A DNA stretch of 64,000 nucleotides. Origin: CAWJMD01 sp963843835. Its GTDB lineage: Bacteria; Actinomycetota; Actinomycetes; Actinomycetales; CAWJMD01. The position numbers were made by a program, and so were the translations under genes. The notes below the pieces were generated by a model that saw only the letters and a list, made by a program, of their open reading frames with translations, did not search any database and was not told where the DNA came from. Location of the stretch: positions 434,001-498,000 of the forward strand of contig CAWJMD010000003.1 in the NCBI GenBank assembly GCA_963843835.1, in the 5' to 3' direction. Shown piece by piece: positions 1 through 8,827 of this stretch. The first letter of the stretch is position 1. Each line of letters begins with the position of its first letter.

Positions 1-349
1 CCTGATCGCGGCGCCACAGGTCGCGGACGACCTCGGCCACCTTGATCACGTCGCCGGAGGCGAGCTTCTCGAGGTTGGCCTTGTACCGGCGCGACCAGTT
101 GGTCGGCTCCTCGGTGTGGGGGGCACGCAGGACCGCGAACACGCGGTCGAGGCCTTCCTTGCCGACCACGTCGCGGACGCCGACGAGATCGCAGTTCTCG
201 GCCGGTACCTCGATGGTCAGATCTCCCTGGGCCACCTTGAGCTTGAGGTAGAGCTTCTCCTCGCCCTTGATGGTGCGCTTCTTGATCTCTTCGATGAGTG
301 CAGCCCCGTGATGCGGGTACACGACCGTCTCGCCGACCTTGAAAGCCAT
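1..349 (-). CDS. carD: CarD-family RNA polymerase-binding regulator, partial
   Basis: The 116 visible residues begin MAFKVGETVVYPHHGAALIE, the typical start of CarD, which binds the RNA polymerase beta subunit through its N-terminal Tudor-like domain and stabilises open promoter complexes. The C-terminal DNA-binding part is cut off by the left edge. The ATG at 349 has an AAAGGGG ribosome site about ten bases upstream. A TATCCT-like -10 lies around 377-382 on the minus strand, but no convincing -35 was found. The gene diverges from the lipoprotein at 593; the 243-bp gap holds no other gene. CarD is essential in mycobacteria; here that is family knowledge only. Confidence 0.93.
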   Translation of the reverse strand, partial: MAFKVGETVVYPHHGAALIEEIKKRTIKGEEKLYLKLKVAQGDLTIEVPAENCDLVGVRDVVGKEGLDRVFAVLRAPHTEEPTNWSRRYKANLEKLASGDVIKVAEVVRDLWRRDQ

Positions 350-592
350 CTGCTCTTATCCCCTTTCGCGGCCTCAAGGATAACACGCTCCGTGACGGCG
401 AAGACACCTCTTCGCAACTGTTTGCGCAGGTCAGAGGCCCTGTGGCACACCGAGAGGGGGAATCTGGGGGGTTGACACGGACGCTGTCGGCATGCTGCGC
501 ACGGGCATCCGGGACGCTCTCGGTACAGTGTCCGCGACCACCTCCCGCCGCCGTCGCGCGACCGGGCGAGTACGTCCCTCGAGGAGACCGAC

Positions 593-1069
593 GTGAACCC
601 AGCCCGACGTTTCATCGGCGCCGCCGCCTCGATCGCGGCTCTCGTCCTGGTCGCCGGGTGCTCGAACTTCAGCGAGCAGACCACCCAGCTCGACTACGCC
701 CCGAGCGACGGCGTGCAGGGCGAGTTCGGGTCGGTCGCCGTGCGCAACGTGCTGGTCATCGCGGAGGCCGAGGACGCCCCGGGGACGCTCCTGGGCGCCC
801 TCGTCAACAGCGGGAGCGAGGACGTGCGGGTCACGATCGGCGGCGACACGCTGAGCGCCGACGTCCAGGTGCCGGCGGGCGAGGCCGTGACGTTCGGCCC
901 GGACGGCGACGAGACGGTCAGGACCGACCAGGTCGGTGTCGTCCCCGGCCGACAGGTGCGTGTGCTGTTCAGCGGCGACGGCGGCTCGCTGCAGCTGGAC
1001 GTCCCCGTGCTCGACGGCTCCCTGCCCGAGTACGAGGGGCTCGTGCCGACCCCCACCCCCGGCAACTGA
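593..1069 (+). CDS. Predicted secreted lipoprotein of unknown function
   Basis: The 158-residue protein starts with two arginines, a hydrophobic stretch and the lipobox LVAGC (cysteine near residue 23), so it should be a diacylglyceryl-modified lipoprotein on the outer face of the membrane. The mature part looks like a single beta-rich domain and ends in a TP-rich tail. I do not recognise a named family. Small lipoproteins of this shape between carD and regX3 are seen in related actinobacteria, but that is recollection, not something shown here. It converges on regX3, leaving only about 30 bp between stop codons. Confidence 0.8.
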   Translation: MNPARRFIGAAASIAALVLVAGCSNFSEQTTQLDYAPSDGVQGEFGSVAVRNVLVIAEAEDAPGTLLGALVNSGSEDVRVTIGGDTLSADVQVPAGEAVTFGPDGDETVRTDQVGVVPGRQVRVLFSGDGGSLQLDVPVLDGSLPEYEGLVPTPTPGN

Positions 1070-1100
1070 ACCCCCGCGGGGGCCCCAGCGGCTCGACGTC

Positions 1101-1781
1101 CTAGGGCTCGAACTTGTAGCCGAGGCCACGCACCGTGACCAGGTGGCGCGGCTCCTTCGGGTCGGGCTCGACCTTGGCCCGTAGGCGCTTCACGTGGACG
1201 TCGAGCGTCTTCGTGTCCCCGACGTAGTCCGACCCCCACACGCGGTCGATGAGCTGTCCCCGCGTGAGGACGCGGCCCGCGTTGCGCAGCAGCATCTCCA
1301 GCAGCTCGAACTCCTTGAGCGGCATCGGCACCGACGCGCCCGAGACGGTCACGACGTGGCGCTCCACGTCCATCCGCACCGGTCCCGCCTCCACGGTCCC
1401 GGGCAGCAGGTCCTCCGGCTCGCCACGTCGCCTCAGCACGGCCCGGATCCTCGCCACCAGCTCACGCGACGAGTACGGCTTCGTGACGTAGTCGTCCGCA
1501 CCGATCTCCAGACCGACCACCTTGTCGATCTCGCTGTCCTTGGCGGTCAGCATGATCACCGGCACCGCGCTGCGGGTGCGGAGCTGCCGGCACACCTCGT
1601 TGCCCGGCAGGCCGGGCAGCATGAGGTCCAGCAGCACCAGGTCGGCACCCCCGCGGTCGAACTCGTCCAGCGCCGCGTGACCGTCGGCGGCGACGGTCAC
1701 CTCGAAGCCCTCCCGCGTCAGCAGGTAGGACAGCGGGTCGCTGAGGGACTCCTCGTCCTCGACCACCAAGATGCGTGTCAC
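1101..1781 (-). CDS. regX3: RegX3-like phosphate-responsive response regulator
   Basis: A 226-residue OmpR/PhoB-type regulator. The receiver domain starts RILVVEDEE with the acidic pair, has the phospho-acceptor aspartate in LVLLDLMLPG (about residue 54) and the conserved lysine in MLTAKD. A winged-helix domain follows (PLKEFELLEMLL to VRGLGYKF). The GTG start at 1781 overlaps the senX3 stop as GTGA, so the two should be translationally coupled. Neighbours phoU, gpm1, ybjN and mshA match the mycobacterial senX3-regX3 locus, where RegX3 activates Pst and other phosphate-starvation genes. GTTCACC repeats upstream of senX3 and of pstS are its likely sites. Confidence 0.93.
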   Translation of the reverse strand: MTRILVVEDEESLSDPLSYLLTREGFEVTVAADGHAALDEFDRGGADLVLLDLMLPGLPGNEVCRQLRTRSAVPVIMLTAKDSEIDKVVGLEIGADDYVTKPYSSRELVARIRAVLRRRGEPEDLLPGTVEAGPVRMDVERHVVTVSGASVPMPLKEFELLEMLLRNAGRVLTRGQLIDRVWGSDYVGDTKTLDVHVKRLRAKVEPDPKEPRHLVTVRGLGYKFEP

Positions 1782-2970
1782 GTGTTGACCTTTCTCGACG
1801 TCGACGCCGGCGGTGGCTCGGACGCCTCCTCCTGCGGCGGCGGACCCGGGTGGGCGGCCGCCGGCAGCCTGATCGTGAAGGTCGAGCCGCTGTCCTGCTG
1901 GCTCCAGACCGTCACCTCGCCACCGTGGTTGGCCACCACGTGCTTGACGATGCTCAGGCCGAGCCCCGTGCCGCCGGTCGCCCGGGCGCGAGCGGGGTCG
2001 ACGCGGTAGAAGCGCTCGAAGACCCTGTCCTGCTCGTCCTGGGGGATACCGATCCCCTGGTCCGCGACGGCGATCTCGACGAGTCCGTTGTCGCCGTCCA
2101 GGGTCACCCCGATACCGATGCGGGTGCGTTCGCCGCGAGTAGCGCACGGCGTTGTCGACGAGGTTGCGGACGGCGGTGACCAGCAGCGCGTGGTCACCGT
2201 AGACGTCGGGTCCCCGTCCGTCCGCCCACCTCGATGGAGATGTCGCGGGCGTCCGCTGCCAGCCGCGCCCGGTCCACGGCCTCCGCCACGACGTCGTCGA
2301 CCTCGACCAGGACGGGCTGCGCGAGGGCGGCCGAGACCTGGAGCCGCGACAGGTCGATGATCTCCTGCACCAGTGCGGCGAGCCGGTCCGCCTCGCGCTC
2401 CATCCGCCCGGCGAAGCGCCGCACCGCCTCGGGGTCGTCGGCTGCGGCCGACATCGTCTCGGCCAGCAGCCCGATCGCGCCGACAGGCGTCTTCAGCTCG
2501 TGGGAGACGTTGACGACGAAGTCGCGACGCACCTCCTCGAGCCGCCGCGCCTCGGTGCGGTCCTCGACCAGGATCAGCACGTGCAACCCACCGAGTGGAG
2601 CCACCCGCGCCTGGACGAACAGCGTCCCCGGCCCGAGCGGGCCACGGGACACCTCGAGCTCGCGGTCGAGGATCTGGCCGTCGCGCCGCACCGAACGCAC
2701 CATCTCGACGAGGGACTCGTGGCTGACGTAGGCGCCGCGGACCAGGCCCATCGCGTACGCCGCCGGTGTCGCCTTGACCACCTCGTCGGCGACGTCGACC
2801 ACGACGGCGGCGGACCTCAGCACCGACAGGACGGTGCTGACGCCGTCGGGGATCTCCCGCGCCGGGACGGTGGTCACCGCCTGGGTCTGCCGCTCGCTCC
2901 AGCGGAAGGCGACGGCAGCCACGACCACCACGAGCACGGCCAGACCGGCGGCGACGAGCACGACCTGCAT
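1778..2970 (-). CDS. senX3: SenX3-like phosphate sensor kinase, two apparent frameshifts
   Basis: A membrane-anchored histidine kinase and partner of RegX3. From the ATG at 2970 there is one membrane segment (about residues 2-22), a PAS-like region, the H-box NVSHELKTPVGAIG, the ATPase G-box DQGIGIP and FERFYRVDPARARATGGTG. The frame breaks near 2212-2215, in a run of four C, and again near 2133-2137. Between the breaks a third frame encodes the N-box RNLVDNAVRYS. Removing one base at each site restores about 396 residues, the usual SenX3 length. Every catalytic box is intact, so these are probably sequence errors, although a broken kinase cannot be excluded. Confidence 0.85.
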
Positions 2971-3047
2971 CTGCACGGGGCCAGCGTAGGCGTGCCGCCC
3001 GAGCGGCCCGGCCGCCGAGCGGCCCCGCCGTGCGCGAGTCGCCGGAT

Positions 3048-3080
3048 GTTCACCTGCTCCACCGTCCTCGTTCACCGCTC
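3048..3080. promoter_or_regulatory. Candidate PHO box between senX3 and phoU
   Basis: Two perfect GTTCACC heptamers start at 3048 and 3070, exactly 22 bp (two 11-bp units) apart. The unit between them at 3059 is degenerate. Direct repeats of GTTCACC on an 11-bp pitch are the known recognition pattern of actinobacterial PhoP/RegX3-type regulators. The site lies about 78 bp before the senX3 start and 91 bp before phoU, so one box could serve both divergent units. Binding is inferred from pattern only. Confidence 0.6.
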
Positions 3081-3170
3081 GGTGCGACGGTGGTCGCGCT
3101 CGGGGTCCCCCCGGGCCATGATGGTCTTCGCTCGGACCCACCGAGCCATGAAGGGACGGCAGCGGCAACC

Positions 3171-3830
3171 ATGCGCGACGTGTTCCATACCGAGCTCGAG
3201 CTGATCGACGACCAGCTGGTCGAGATGACAGGCCTGGTGGGTTCGGCGATCGCCAGCGCCACGCAGGCCCTCCTGACCTCGAACCTCGCCCTGGCGGAGT
3301 CGGTCATCGCCGGGGACGCCCAGGTCGACCGCATCCAGCGCGATATCGACGAGCGCGCCGTGCAGCTGCTGGCCCGCCAGCAGCCCGTCGCCACCGACCT
3401 GCGCGTCGTCGTCGCGGCGCTGCGCATGAGCGCCACCCTCGAGCGGATGGGTGACCTGGCCCGGCACGTGGCCAAGCTGGCCCGCCTGCGCTTCCCCCAC
3501 GCCACGATCCCCGACGAGCTGCACGACACGTTCGCGGAGATGGGCCGGGTCGCCGAGCGGCTGGCGCTGAAGGCCGGCCGGGTGATCAGCACCCGCGACC
3601 TCGCCGTGGCCGCCGAGATCGCCAAGGACGACGATGCGCTCGACGACCTGCACCAGAGCGTGTTCGACGTGCTGATGTCGGGCTCGTGGTCGCACCCGGT
3701 CGAGGCCACCGTCGACGTGACCCTGTGCAGCCGCTTCTACGAGCGCTTCGGCGACCACGCCGTCTCGGTGTCGGAGCGGATCCAGTTCCTCGTCACCGGC
3801 GACTGGAACCGGGTGGGTCAGGTCTCCTAG
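3171..3830 (+). CDS. phoU: Phosphate signalling protein PhoU
   Basis: The 219-residue protein starts MRDVFHTELELIDDQL and has two PhoU three-helix repeats, with the metal-binding-type motifs ERMGDLARH and ERFGDHA at the matching helices. PhoU damps Pst-dependent signalling by linking the PstSCAB transporter to the sensor kinase. Here it diverges from senX3-regX3 and shares the PHO-box-bearing gap. The ATG at 3171 was preferred over an upstream in-frame ATG at 3030 because family similarity begins at 3171 and the upstream stretch looks non-coding. In mycobacteria the equivalent PhoY proteins lie elsewhere, so this head-to-head layout is more Streptomyces-like. Confidence 0.95.
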   Translation: MRDVFHTELELIDDQLVEMTGLVGSAIASATQALLTSNLALAESVIAGDAQVDRIQRDIDERAVQLLARQQPVATDLRVVVAALRMSATLERMGDLARHVAKLARLRFPHATIPDELHDTFAEMGRVAERLALKAGRVISTRDLAVAAEIAKDDDALDDLHQSVFDVLMSGSWSHPVEATVDVTLCSRFYERFGDHAVSVSERIQFLVTGDWNRVGQVS

Positions 3831-3888
3831 ACCCGCCCGAGATGTGACGTCGGGCTGGGACGGCACGGGCTTCGGTAGCGTCGAGGTC

Positions 3889-4398
3889 GTGAGGACGCCG
3901 CGCGCGCAGCTACCGGTGCTCGCGCTGCTGCTCGCCCTGCTGCTGGGGGCCTGCCTCGGGAGTCGGACGGCGGGCGCCGAACCGGAGCCCTCGTCCAGCG
4001 CGTACTTCGACTGCGAGGCCGTGGCCGACGCGAGGCAGGCGCTCGACCGTGCCTCGTCGACCGAGCTGGAGAGGCTGGGCCTGACCCCCGCCGACCCCCA
4101 GTCGCTCACGGTCACGCTGGTCACAGGGTCCGTGGGGGCGCCCGCCTACTGGGCCGCGGTGCGCGACGCCGCGACCGGCGACGCTCCCGCGTCGCTGCGC
4201 ACCGACCTGGACACGCTCGCCGGCTACTGGGCGGAGCTGTCCGACGAGCTCGCGACGATCGAGCTCCCCGACGCCGCCCCCGGGACGCTCACCGCCGCCG
4301 GGCAGCAGCTCGCGACGGTCAGCGCGTCGGCCGCCGACCCGCGGGTGGCGCCTGCCCAGCGCCGCGTCGAGGAGGCGCTGGGTCTGTCCTGCGGCTGA
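3889..4398 (+). CDS. Predicted lipoprotein, helical, unknown function
   Basis: A 169-residue protein from a GTG at 3889. The start MRTPRAQLPVLALLLALLLG runs into the lipobox LLGAC, so export and lipidation are expected. A more upstream ATG at 3844 would bury the signal peptide behind 15 residues and is less likely. The mature part is alanine- and leucine-rich, predicted helical, with two cysteines (FDCEAV and the C-terminal LSCG) that could pair. I recognise no family. It lies downstream of phoU and converges on gpm1; a role in phosphate handling is only a guess from position. Confidence 0.75.
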   Translation: MRTPRAQLPVLALLLALLLGACLGSRTAGAEPEPSSSAYFDCEAVADARQALDRASSTELERLGLTPADPQSLTVTLVTGSVGAPAYWAAVRDAATGDAPASLRTDLDTLAGYWAELSDELATIELPDAAPGTLTAAGQQLATVSASAADPRVAPAQRRVEEALGLSCG

Positions 4399-4420
4399 TC
4401 GGGCAGACGGGGTCCGGGAG

Positions 4421-5164
4421 TCAGCGACCCTGGTTCGCCACGGCCGCGGCCGCGACGGCCGCCGCCTCGGGGTCCAGGTAGCGGCCGCCCGGCGTGAGCG
4501 GGGTCAGGTCCTCGTCGAGCTCGTAGACGAGCGGGATCCCGGTGGGGATGTTGAGGCCCGCGATGTCCTCGTCCGAGATGCCGTCCAGGTGTTTGACCAG
4601 GGCGCGCAGCGAGTTGCCGTGCGCGGCCAGCAGGACCACCCGTCCGTCCCGCAGGTCGGGGACGACGTCCTGCTCCCAGTAGGGCAGCACCCTGGTCACG
4701 ACGTCGGCAAGGCACTCGCTCACCGGCATGTCGGAGCCGAGGTCGGCGTAGCGGACGTCCCCGGACTGGCTGAACTCGTCGTCGGCGTCGATCGGCGGCG
4801 GGGGGACGTCGTACGAGCGGCGCCAGAGCATGAACTGCTCCTCGCCGAACTCGGCCAGGGTCTGCTTCTTGTCCTTGCCCTGCAGGGCGCCGTAGTGACG
4901 CTCGTTCAGCCGCCACGACCGCTTGGTCTCGATCCAGTGCCGGTCGGCGACGTCGAGCGACAGGTGGGCGGTGGTGATCGCGCGCCGCAGCAACGACGTG
5001 TGCACCACGTCCGGGAGCACCCCCGCCTCCAGCAGCATCTCCCCGCCGCGGGTCGCCTCGGCGGTCCCCTTCTCGGACAGAGGCACGTCCACCCAGCCGG
5101 TGAACAGGTTCTTGGCGTTCCACTCGCTCTCGCCGTGGCGGAGCAGGACCAGGGTGTGCGTCAT
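4421..5164 (-). CDS. gpmA: 2,3-bisphosphoglycerate-dependent phosphoglycerate mutase
   Basis: A 247-residue glycolytic enzyme that interconverts 3- and 2-phosphoglycerate through a phosphohistidine. The catalytic signature LRHGESEWN lies at residues 8-16, ERHYGALQG at about 90, the second histidine in LLAAHGNSLRALVKHL, and NIPTGIPLVYELD near the C-terminus. The ATG at 5164 begins MTHTLVLLRHGE, the normal start of the family. In mycobacteria gpm1 is next to senX3, as it nearly is here. The gene diverges from the M23 peptidase with only about 40 bp between starts, so the two promoters must overlap. Confidence 0.97.
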   Translation of the reverse strand: MTHTLVLLRHGESEWNAKNLFTGWVDVPLSEKGTAEATRGGEMLLEAGVLPDVVHTSLLRRAITTAHLSLDVADRHWIETKRSWRLNERHYGALQGKDKKQTLAEFGEEQFMLWRRSYDVPPPPIDADDEFSQSGDVRYADLGSDMPVSECLADVVTRVLPYWEQDVVPDLRDGRVVLLAAHGNSLRALVKHLDGISDEDIAGLNIPTGIPLVYELDEDLTPLTPGGRYLDPEAAAVAAAAVANQGR

Positions 5165-5204
5165 GGTCTCCAGCCTACTGAGGCCGGTGGGCGATGATGG
5201 GTCG

Positions 5205-5966
5205 GTGAGGGCAGACGGGTGGGGACGCACGGCGCTGGCCGTCAGCGCCATCACCCTCGCCGTGGTCGGCGGTCTGGGTCTGGCCGTCGGGCTCGCCTGG
5301 ATGGCGGTGGGTCCCACCGGGGCGGACACACCCGCGACCCTCGCCCCCACGGCGACCGCGGACCGTCCGACGTTGACGCCGACCAGCCGGCCCCCGGGAC
5401 CGACCGCCACCGCCCCGCTCCCGGCGCTGCCCGGCAGGGTGGCGGCGGGCACGCACACGTTCCCCCTGGCCGGCGCCGCCGAGTACTCGGCGGCGCACCA
5501 CGACTACCCGGCCACCGATCTGTTCGCCGCCTGCGGCACCGCCTTCCTCGCGCCGGCGGACGGTGAGGTCAGCGGGACCACGACCGTCGACCGGTGGCAG
5601 GCGGACACGAACCTCGGCCCCGAACGGGGCGGCCTCGCCGTCACGCTGGTCGGTGTCGACGGGGTCCGCTACTACGGGTCGCACCTCGAGGCGGTCGCCG
5701 TCACCGCCGGCGAGCGCGTCCGTTCGGGGCAGGTGCTCGGCACGGTCGGCGAGACCGGCTCCGCGGCGGGCACGGGCTGCCACCTGCACTTCGGGATCAG
5801 CCCGGCCGAGTGCGGGCCGGACGACTGGTTCGTGCGCCGCGGGGTCGTGTCGCCGTACCGCTACCTCCGCGACTGGGCGAAGGGGGTGGACGCCTTCCCG
5901 GCGGTCGAGGTGCGGCGCTGGCACCGGGCCAACGGCTGCCCGACGCAGGCGGGCGTCTACCCCTGA
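5205..5966 (+). CDS. Membrane-anchored M23-family peptidase
   Basis: A 253-residue protein from a GTG at 5205. Residues 8-33 form a hydrophobic membrane anchor, followed by a Pro/Thr-rich linker to about residue 80. A LytM/M23 domain follows, with zinc-ligand candidates in HHDYPATD (H and D) and the closing HxH of CHLHFG. M23 enzymes cut peptide cross-links in peptidoglycan, so it probably acts in the cell wall; some relatives are inactive regulators, but the visible ligands are intact here. It diverges from gpm1, and its 3' end overlaps that of ybjN by 10 bp. The name and substrate cannot be settled from sequence alone. Confidence 0.88.
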   Translation: MRADGWGRTALAVSAITLAVVGGLGLAVGLAWMAVGPTGADTPATLAPTATADRPTLTPTSRPPGPTATAPLPALPGRVAAGTHTFPLAGAAEYSAAHHDYPATDLFAACGTAFLAPADGEVSGTTTVDRWQADTNLGPERGGLAVTLVGVDGVRYYGSHLEAVAVTAGERVRSGQVLGTVGETGSAAGTGCHLHFGISPAECGPDDWFVRRGVVSPYRYLRDWAKGVDAFPAVEVRRWHRANGCPTQAGVYP

Positions 5967-6538
5967 GGCGTCGTCGCGTCCGACCCGGCCGACGACCCGT
6001 CGGACGCAAGCAGGTGCCGGAAGGCGTCCAGGTTGCGCGTCGACTCGCCCCGGGAGACTCGCCAGTCCCACTCCTTGCGCATCGAGGACAGGAACCCGAG
6101 CACCAGCAGGTCGTTGAACGAACCGTCCGCGACGGCCAGCACCTCTCCCAGCAGCGCGTCGACGGTGTCGTGCGAGACCGCTTCCAGGGGAAGCCGTCCG
6201 CTGAGGTAGACGTCACCGCTGGAGTCCACGCCGAACGCCACCTGCCGCATCTTCGGGTTGCGCTCCAGCAGCCAGCGGTAGACCGCTTCGTGGTTCTCGT
6301 CGGGGTTGCGGACCACGAAGGCCGACACCGACAGCGAGTGGTCGCCCACCAGCACCGACACCGCCGTGCGCAGCTTGCGCTCGCCCGGCAGCTGCACCAC
6401 GAACTCGCCGGGTCGGGCACCCAGCTCGTACTCCACGGCGACGGGGTGGCCGTGCGGGCCGGTCTCGGGCTCGGCCGACGCCGCCTCGTCCAGCCACTCG
6501 CGGACGACGACGGCGGCCCGGTCAGCCGCCGCGCTCAC
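5957..6538 (-). CDS. YbjN-domain protein (Rv0487-like)
   Basis: A 193-residue cytosolic protein matching the YbjN family, which has a fold like type III secretion chaperones. The core reads ENHEAVYRWLLERNPKM followed by VAFGVDSSGDVYLSGRLP. The GTG at 6538 overlaps the mshA stop as GTGA, so the two are co-translated, the same pair order as Rv0486-Rv0487 in M. tuberculosis. Its biochemical role is unknown. The stable link with mshA suggests it helps mycothiol synthesis or folding of a partner, but that rests only on context. Confidence 0.88.
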   Translation of the reverse strand: MSAAADRAAVVVREWLDEAASAEPETGPHGHPVAVEYELGARPGEFVVQLPGERKLRTAVSVLVGDHSLSVSAFVVRNPDENHEAVYRWLLERNPKMRQVAFGVDSSGDVYLSGRLPLEAVSHDTVDALLGEVLAVADGSFNDLLVLGFLSSMRKEWDWRVSRGESTRNLDAFRHLLASDGSSAGSDATTPQG

Positions 6539-7896
6539 GGGGCGACGTCCACCGCGCCGACAGGCGCCGACTGGGGAGGCGGTGCCGAGGGCGCGCTCTC
6601 ACCGAGCAGGCGCGCGAGGCGCTCGGCGCGCGCTCCCGCGTAGACGTCGAGGACGCGGTCGACCGTGGCGTCCCACCCGAACGTCTCGGCGTGGGCACGG
6701 GCGCCTCGCCCGAGCCGTTCCAGCCGGGCCGGGTCGTCGACCAGCCCGAGCATCACCCTCGCCCACTCCGCCGGGTCGTGGCCGTCGACCAGCACGCCCG
6801 ACCGGCCGTCGTCCACGGCCGTGACGAGGCCGCCGACGCGGGCGGCCACGACCGGCGTGCCGGCGGCCTGGGCCTCGATCGCCACCAGACCGAAGGACTC
6901 GCTGTACGAGGGCACCGTGACGAGGTCGGCGGCCCGGTACCAGTCGGCGAGGCCGGAGGCAGGCACGGGCGGGGCGAACCGGACGGCGTCGGGGATCCCG
7001 GGGACACCCATCAGCCCCAGGTCGTGGGCGAGCGCCTGCAGCTCCTCCGGACGGTCGAGACCGCTGCCGCTCGGGCCGCCGACCACGGCCAGCAGCAGCC
7101 GCGGACGCAAGGACGGGTCTCGCCGCAGCATCTCCGCCACGGCCCGCACCACGACGTGCGGCGCCTTCAGCGGCTGGATACGGCCAGCGAACAGCAGGAC
7201 GGTGCCGTCGGCGGGCAGCCCCAGCCGCTGCCTCGCGGCGGCCCTGCCCCCGGCCGCGCCGGGGTGGAAGACGTCGAGGTCGACCCCCGGCGGCACCACT
7301 GCCACCACGTCAGGGTCCGCCCCGTAGAGGTCCACGAGCTCGGCACCCTCGGCGTTGGTGTTGGCGACCAGGCGGTCCGCGGCGTGCACCACCTGCTCCT
7401 CGCCGATCTCGCGGCCCGGCGGCTCCGCGACGTCGCCGTCCGCGAGGTGCGCGTTCTTGACCTTCGCCATCGTGTGCATGGTGTGCACGAGCGGCACGTT
7501 CCAGCGGTCGGCCACGAGCCACCCCACCTGCCCGGAGAGCCAGTAGTGGGAGTGCACCACGTCGTACCAGCCGCTGGGCTCGCGCGCCTCGGCCCGCATC
7601 ACGCCGGCGGTGAAGGCGCACAGCTGGCCGGGGAGGTCGTTCTTGCCCAGGCCGGCCAGGGGGCCGGCGACGACGTGACGCACCAGCACGCCCGGCATGA
7701 GCTCGACCAGCGGGTCGGCCTCGGACGACGTGGCCCGGGTGAAGATCTCGACCTCGGTGCCGCGCTCCGCCAGGCGACGGGCGACCTCGACCACGTAGAC
7801 GTTGAGGCCACCGGCGTCGCCGGTACCCGGCTGCTCCAGCGGGGACGTGTGCACGGACAGCATGGCCACCCGGCGCGCCAGGTGCTCGTGACCCAT
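6535..7896 (-). CDS. mshA: D-inositol-3-phosphate glycosyltransferase, mycothiol step 1
   Basis: A 453-residue GT-B enzyme that joins UDP-GlcNAc to 1D-myo-inositol 3-phosphate, the first step of mycothiol synthesis. Visible family marks are the N-terminal MLSVHTSPLEQPGTGDAGG (residues 13-31), HSHYWLSGQVGW, HTMHTMAKVKN and the C-terminal nucleotide-sugar site SYSESFGLVAIEAQAAGTPVV. The ATG at 7896 gives the normal family length. It forms a two-gene operon with ybjN. mshD, which catalyses the last step, lies in this window at 20.6 kb, so the cell should make mycothiol. Confidence 0.97.
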   Translation of the reverse strand: MGHEHLARRVAMLSVHTSPLEQPGTGDAGGLNVYVVEVARRLAERGTEVEIFTRATSSEADPLVELMPGVLVRHVVAGPLAGLGKNDLPGQLCAFTAGVMRAEAREPSGWYDVVHSHYWLSGQVGWLVADRWNVPLVHTMHTMAKVKNAHLADGDVAEPPGREIGEEQVVHAADRLVANTNAEGAELVDLYGADPDVVAVVPPGVDLDVFHPGAAGGRAAARQRLGLPADGTVLLFAGRIQPLKAPHVVVRAVAEMLRRDPSLRPRLLLAVVGGPSGSGLDRPEELQALAHDLGLMGVPGIPDAVRFAPPVPASGLADWYRAADLVTVPSYSESFGLVAIEAQAAGTPVVAARVGGLVTAVDDGRSGVLVDGHDPAEWARVMLGLVDDPARLERLGRGARAHAETFGWDATVDRVLDVYAGARAERLARLLGESAPSAPPPQSAPVGAVDVAP

Positions 7897-7981
7897 TCCG
7901 CGACGCTAACCCATTCGACCGGAATCGACCTCATGCGGGGTGGGTGCCGCATCCCCGACGCGCGGCAGGCAGGATGAGACC

Positions 7982-8797
7982 GTGGCCGACCCTGGGCGCC
8001 CGGTAGGCACCGTGACGCGGGGGACGACCAACCCCAACCGTCTGCGCCGCATCGACCGCTGGCTCGCCGGCCCCGCGGCGGCCGCGCTGCGCCGGGCCGA
8101 CGACCCGCTGGTGGTCGACCTGGGCTACGGCGCGTCGGCGGTCACCACCCTGGAGCTGGCGGACCGGCTGGCGCGGGTGCGGGCCGACGTCGACGTGGTC
8201 GGGCTGGAGATCGACCCCGAGCGCGTGAGGACGGGCACCTCGTCCCTGTCGGGCCGCCCACCCGGGGCCCCGTCCGTCCGCTTCGCCCGCGGCGGCTTCG
8301 AGCTGGGCGCGGTGGACGGTCGCCGCCCGGTGCTCGTACGAGCGGCCAACGTCCTGCGCCAGTACGACGTCGGCGAGGTCGCGTCGGCCTGGGACGAGGT
8401 CACCACGCGTCTCGCGCCCGGCGGGCTGCTCGTGGACGCGACGTGCGACGAGCTCGGCCGGAGGGCGGCCTGGGTCACGGTCGGACGCGACGGGCCCGTG
8501 TCGCTGACCCTGTCCCTGCGGCTGCGCGACCTGGCGCGTCCCTCGGACGTGGCCGAGAGGCTGCCCAAGGTGCTGATCCACCGCAACGTGCCGGGTGAGC
8601 CCGTCCACGCCTGGTTGCGAGCGCTCGACGCCGCCTGGGCGCGATCGGCCCACCTGGTGTCTTTCGGTGTGCGCCAACGGTTCCTGGCGACCTGTCACGC
8701 GGCGCGTGACGCCGGGTGGCCGGTGCTCGGCGCGACGTCGAGGTGGCGCCTGGGCGAGGTAGGGGTCGCGTGGGAGGCGGTCAGGCCGCTCGGTTGA
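7982..8797 (+). CDS. Class I SAM-dependent methyltransferase
   Basis: About 271 residues. The SAM-binding motif I reads VVDLGYGASAVTTLEL, followed by an acidic strand end (GLEIDPERV). The middle holds RAANVLRQYDVGEV and a typical motif III (LAPGGLLVDATCDE). The substrate is unknown. Relatives next to mshA occur in many actinobacteria, which hints at a housekeeping role. The GTG at 7982 was chosen because the preceding in-frame codons look like promoter sequence; another GTG about ten codons further in is possible. It diverges from mshA, with 85 bp between the starts. Confidence 0.85.
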   Translation: MADPGRPVGTVTRGTTNPNRLRRIDRWLAGPAAAALRRADDPLVVDLGYGASAVTTLELADRLARVRADVDVVGLEIDPERVRTGTSSLSGRPPGAPSVRFARGGFELGAVDGRRPVLVRAANVLRQYDVGEVASAWDEVTTRLAPGGLLVDATCDELGRRAAWVTVGRDGPVSLTLSLRLRDLARPSDVAERLPKVLIHRNVPGEPVHAWLRALDAAWARSAHLVSFGVRQRFLATCHAARDAGWPVLGATSRWRLGEVGVAWEAVRPLG

Positions 8798-8827
8798 GCT
8801 CGGTTGGGCTCGTCCGGGTCGCCGGGG

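Noticed and set aside
472..530. TTGACA at 472 and TACAGT at 524 as a promoter for the lipoprotein gene
   Set aside because: The spacing is 46 bp, far too long; neither hexamer has a partner at 16-18 bp.
1071..1084. CCCCCGCGGGGG between the lipoprotein and regX3 as a terminator
   Set aside because: The loop would be only two bases, so it cannot fold as a normal hairpin; chance is likely in this GC-rich gap.
2130..2216. Programmed frameshifting in senX3
   Set aside because: Two shifts close together without slippery heptamers or a stimulating structure, and similar breaks in unrelated genes, make sequence error simpler.
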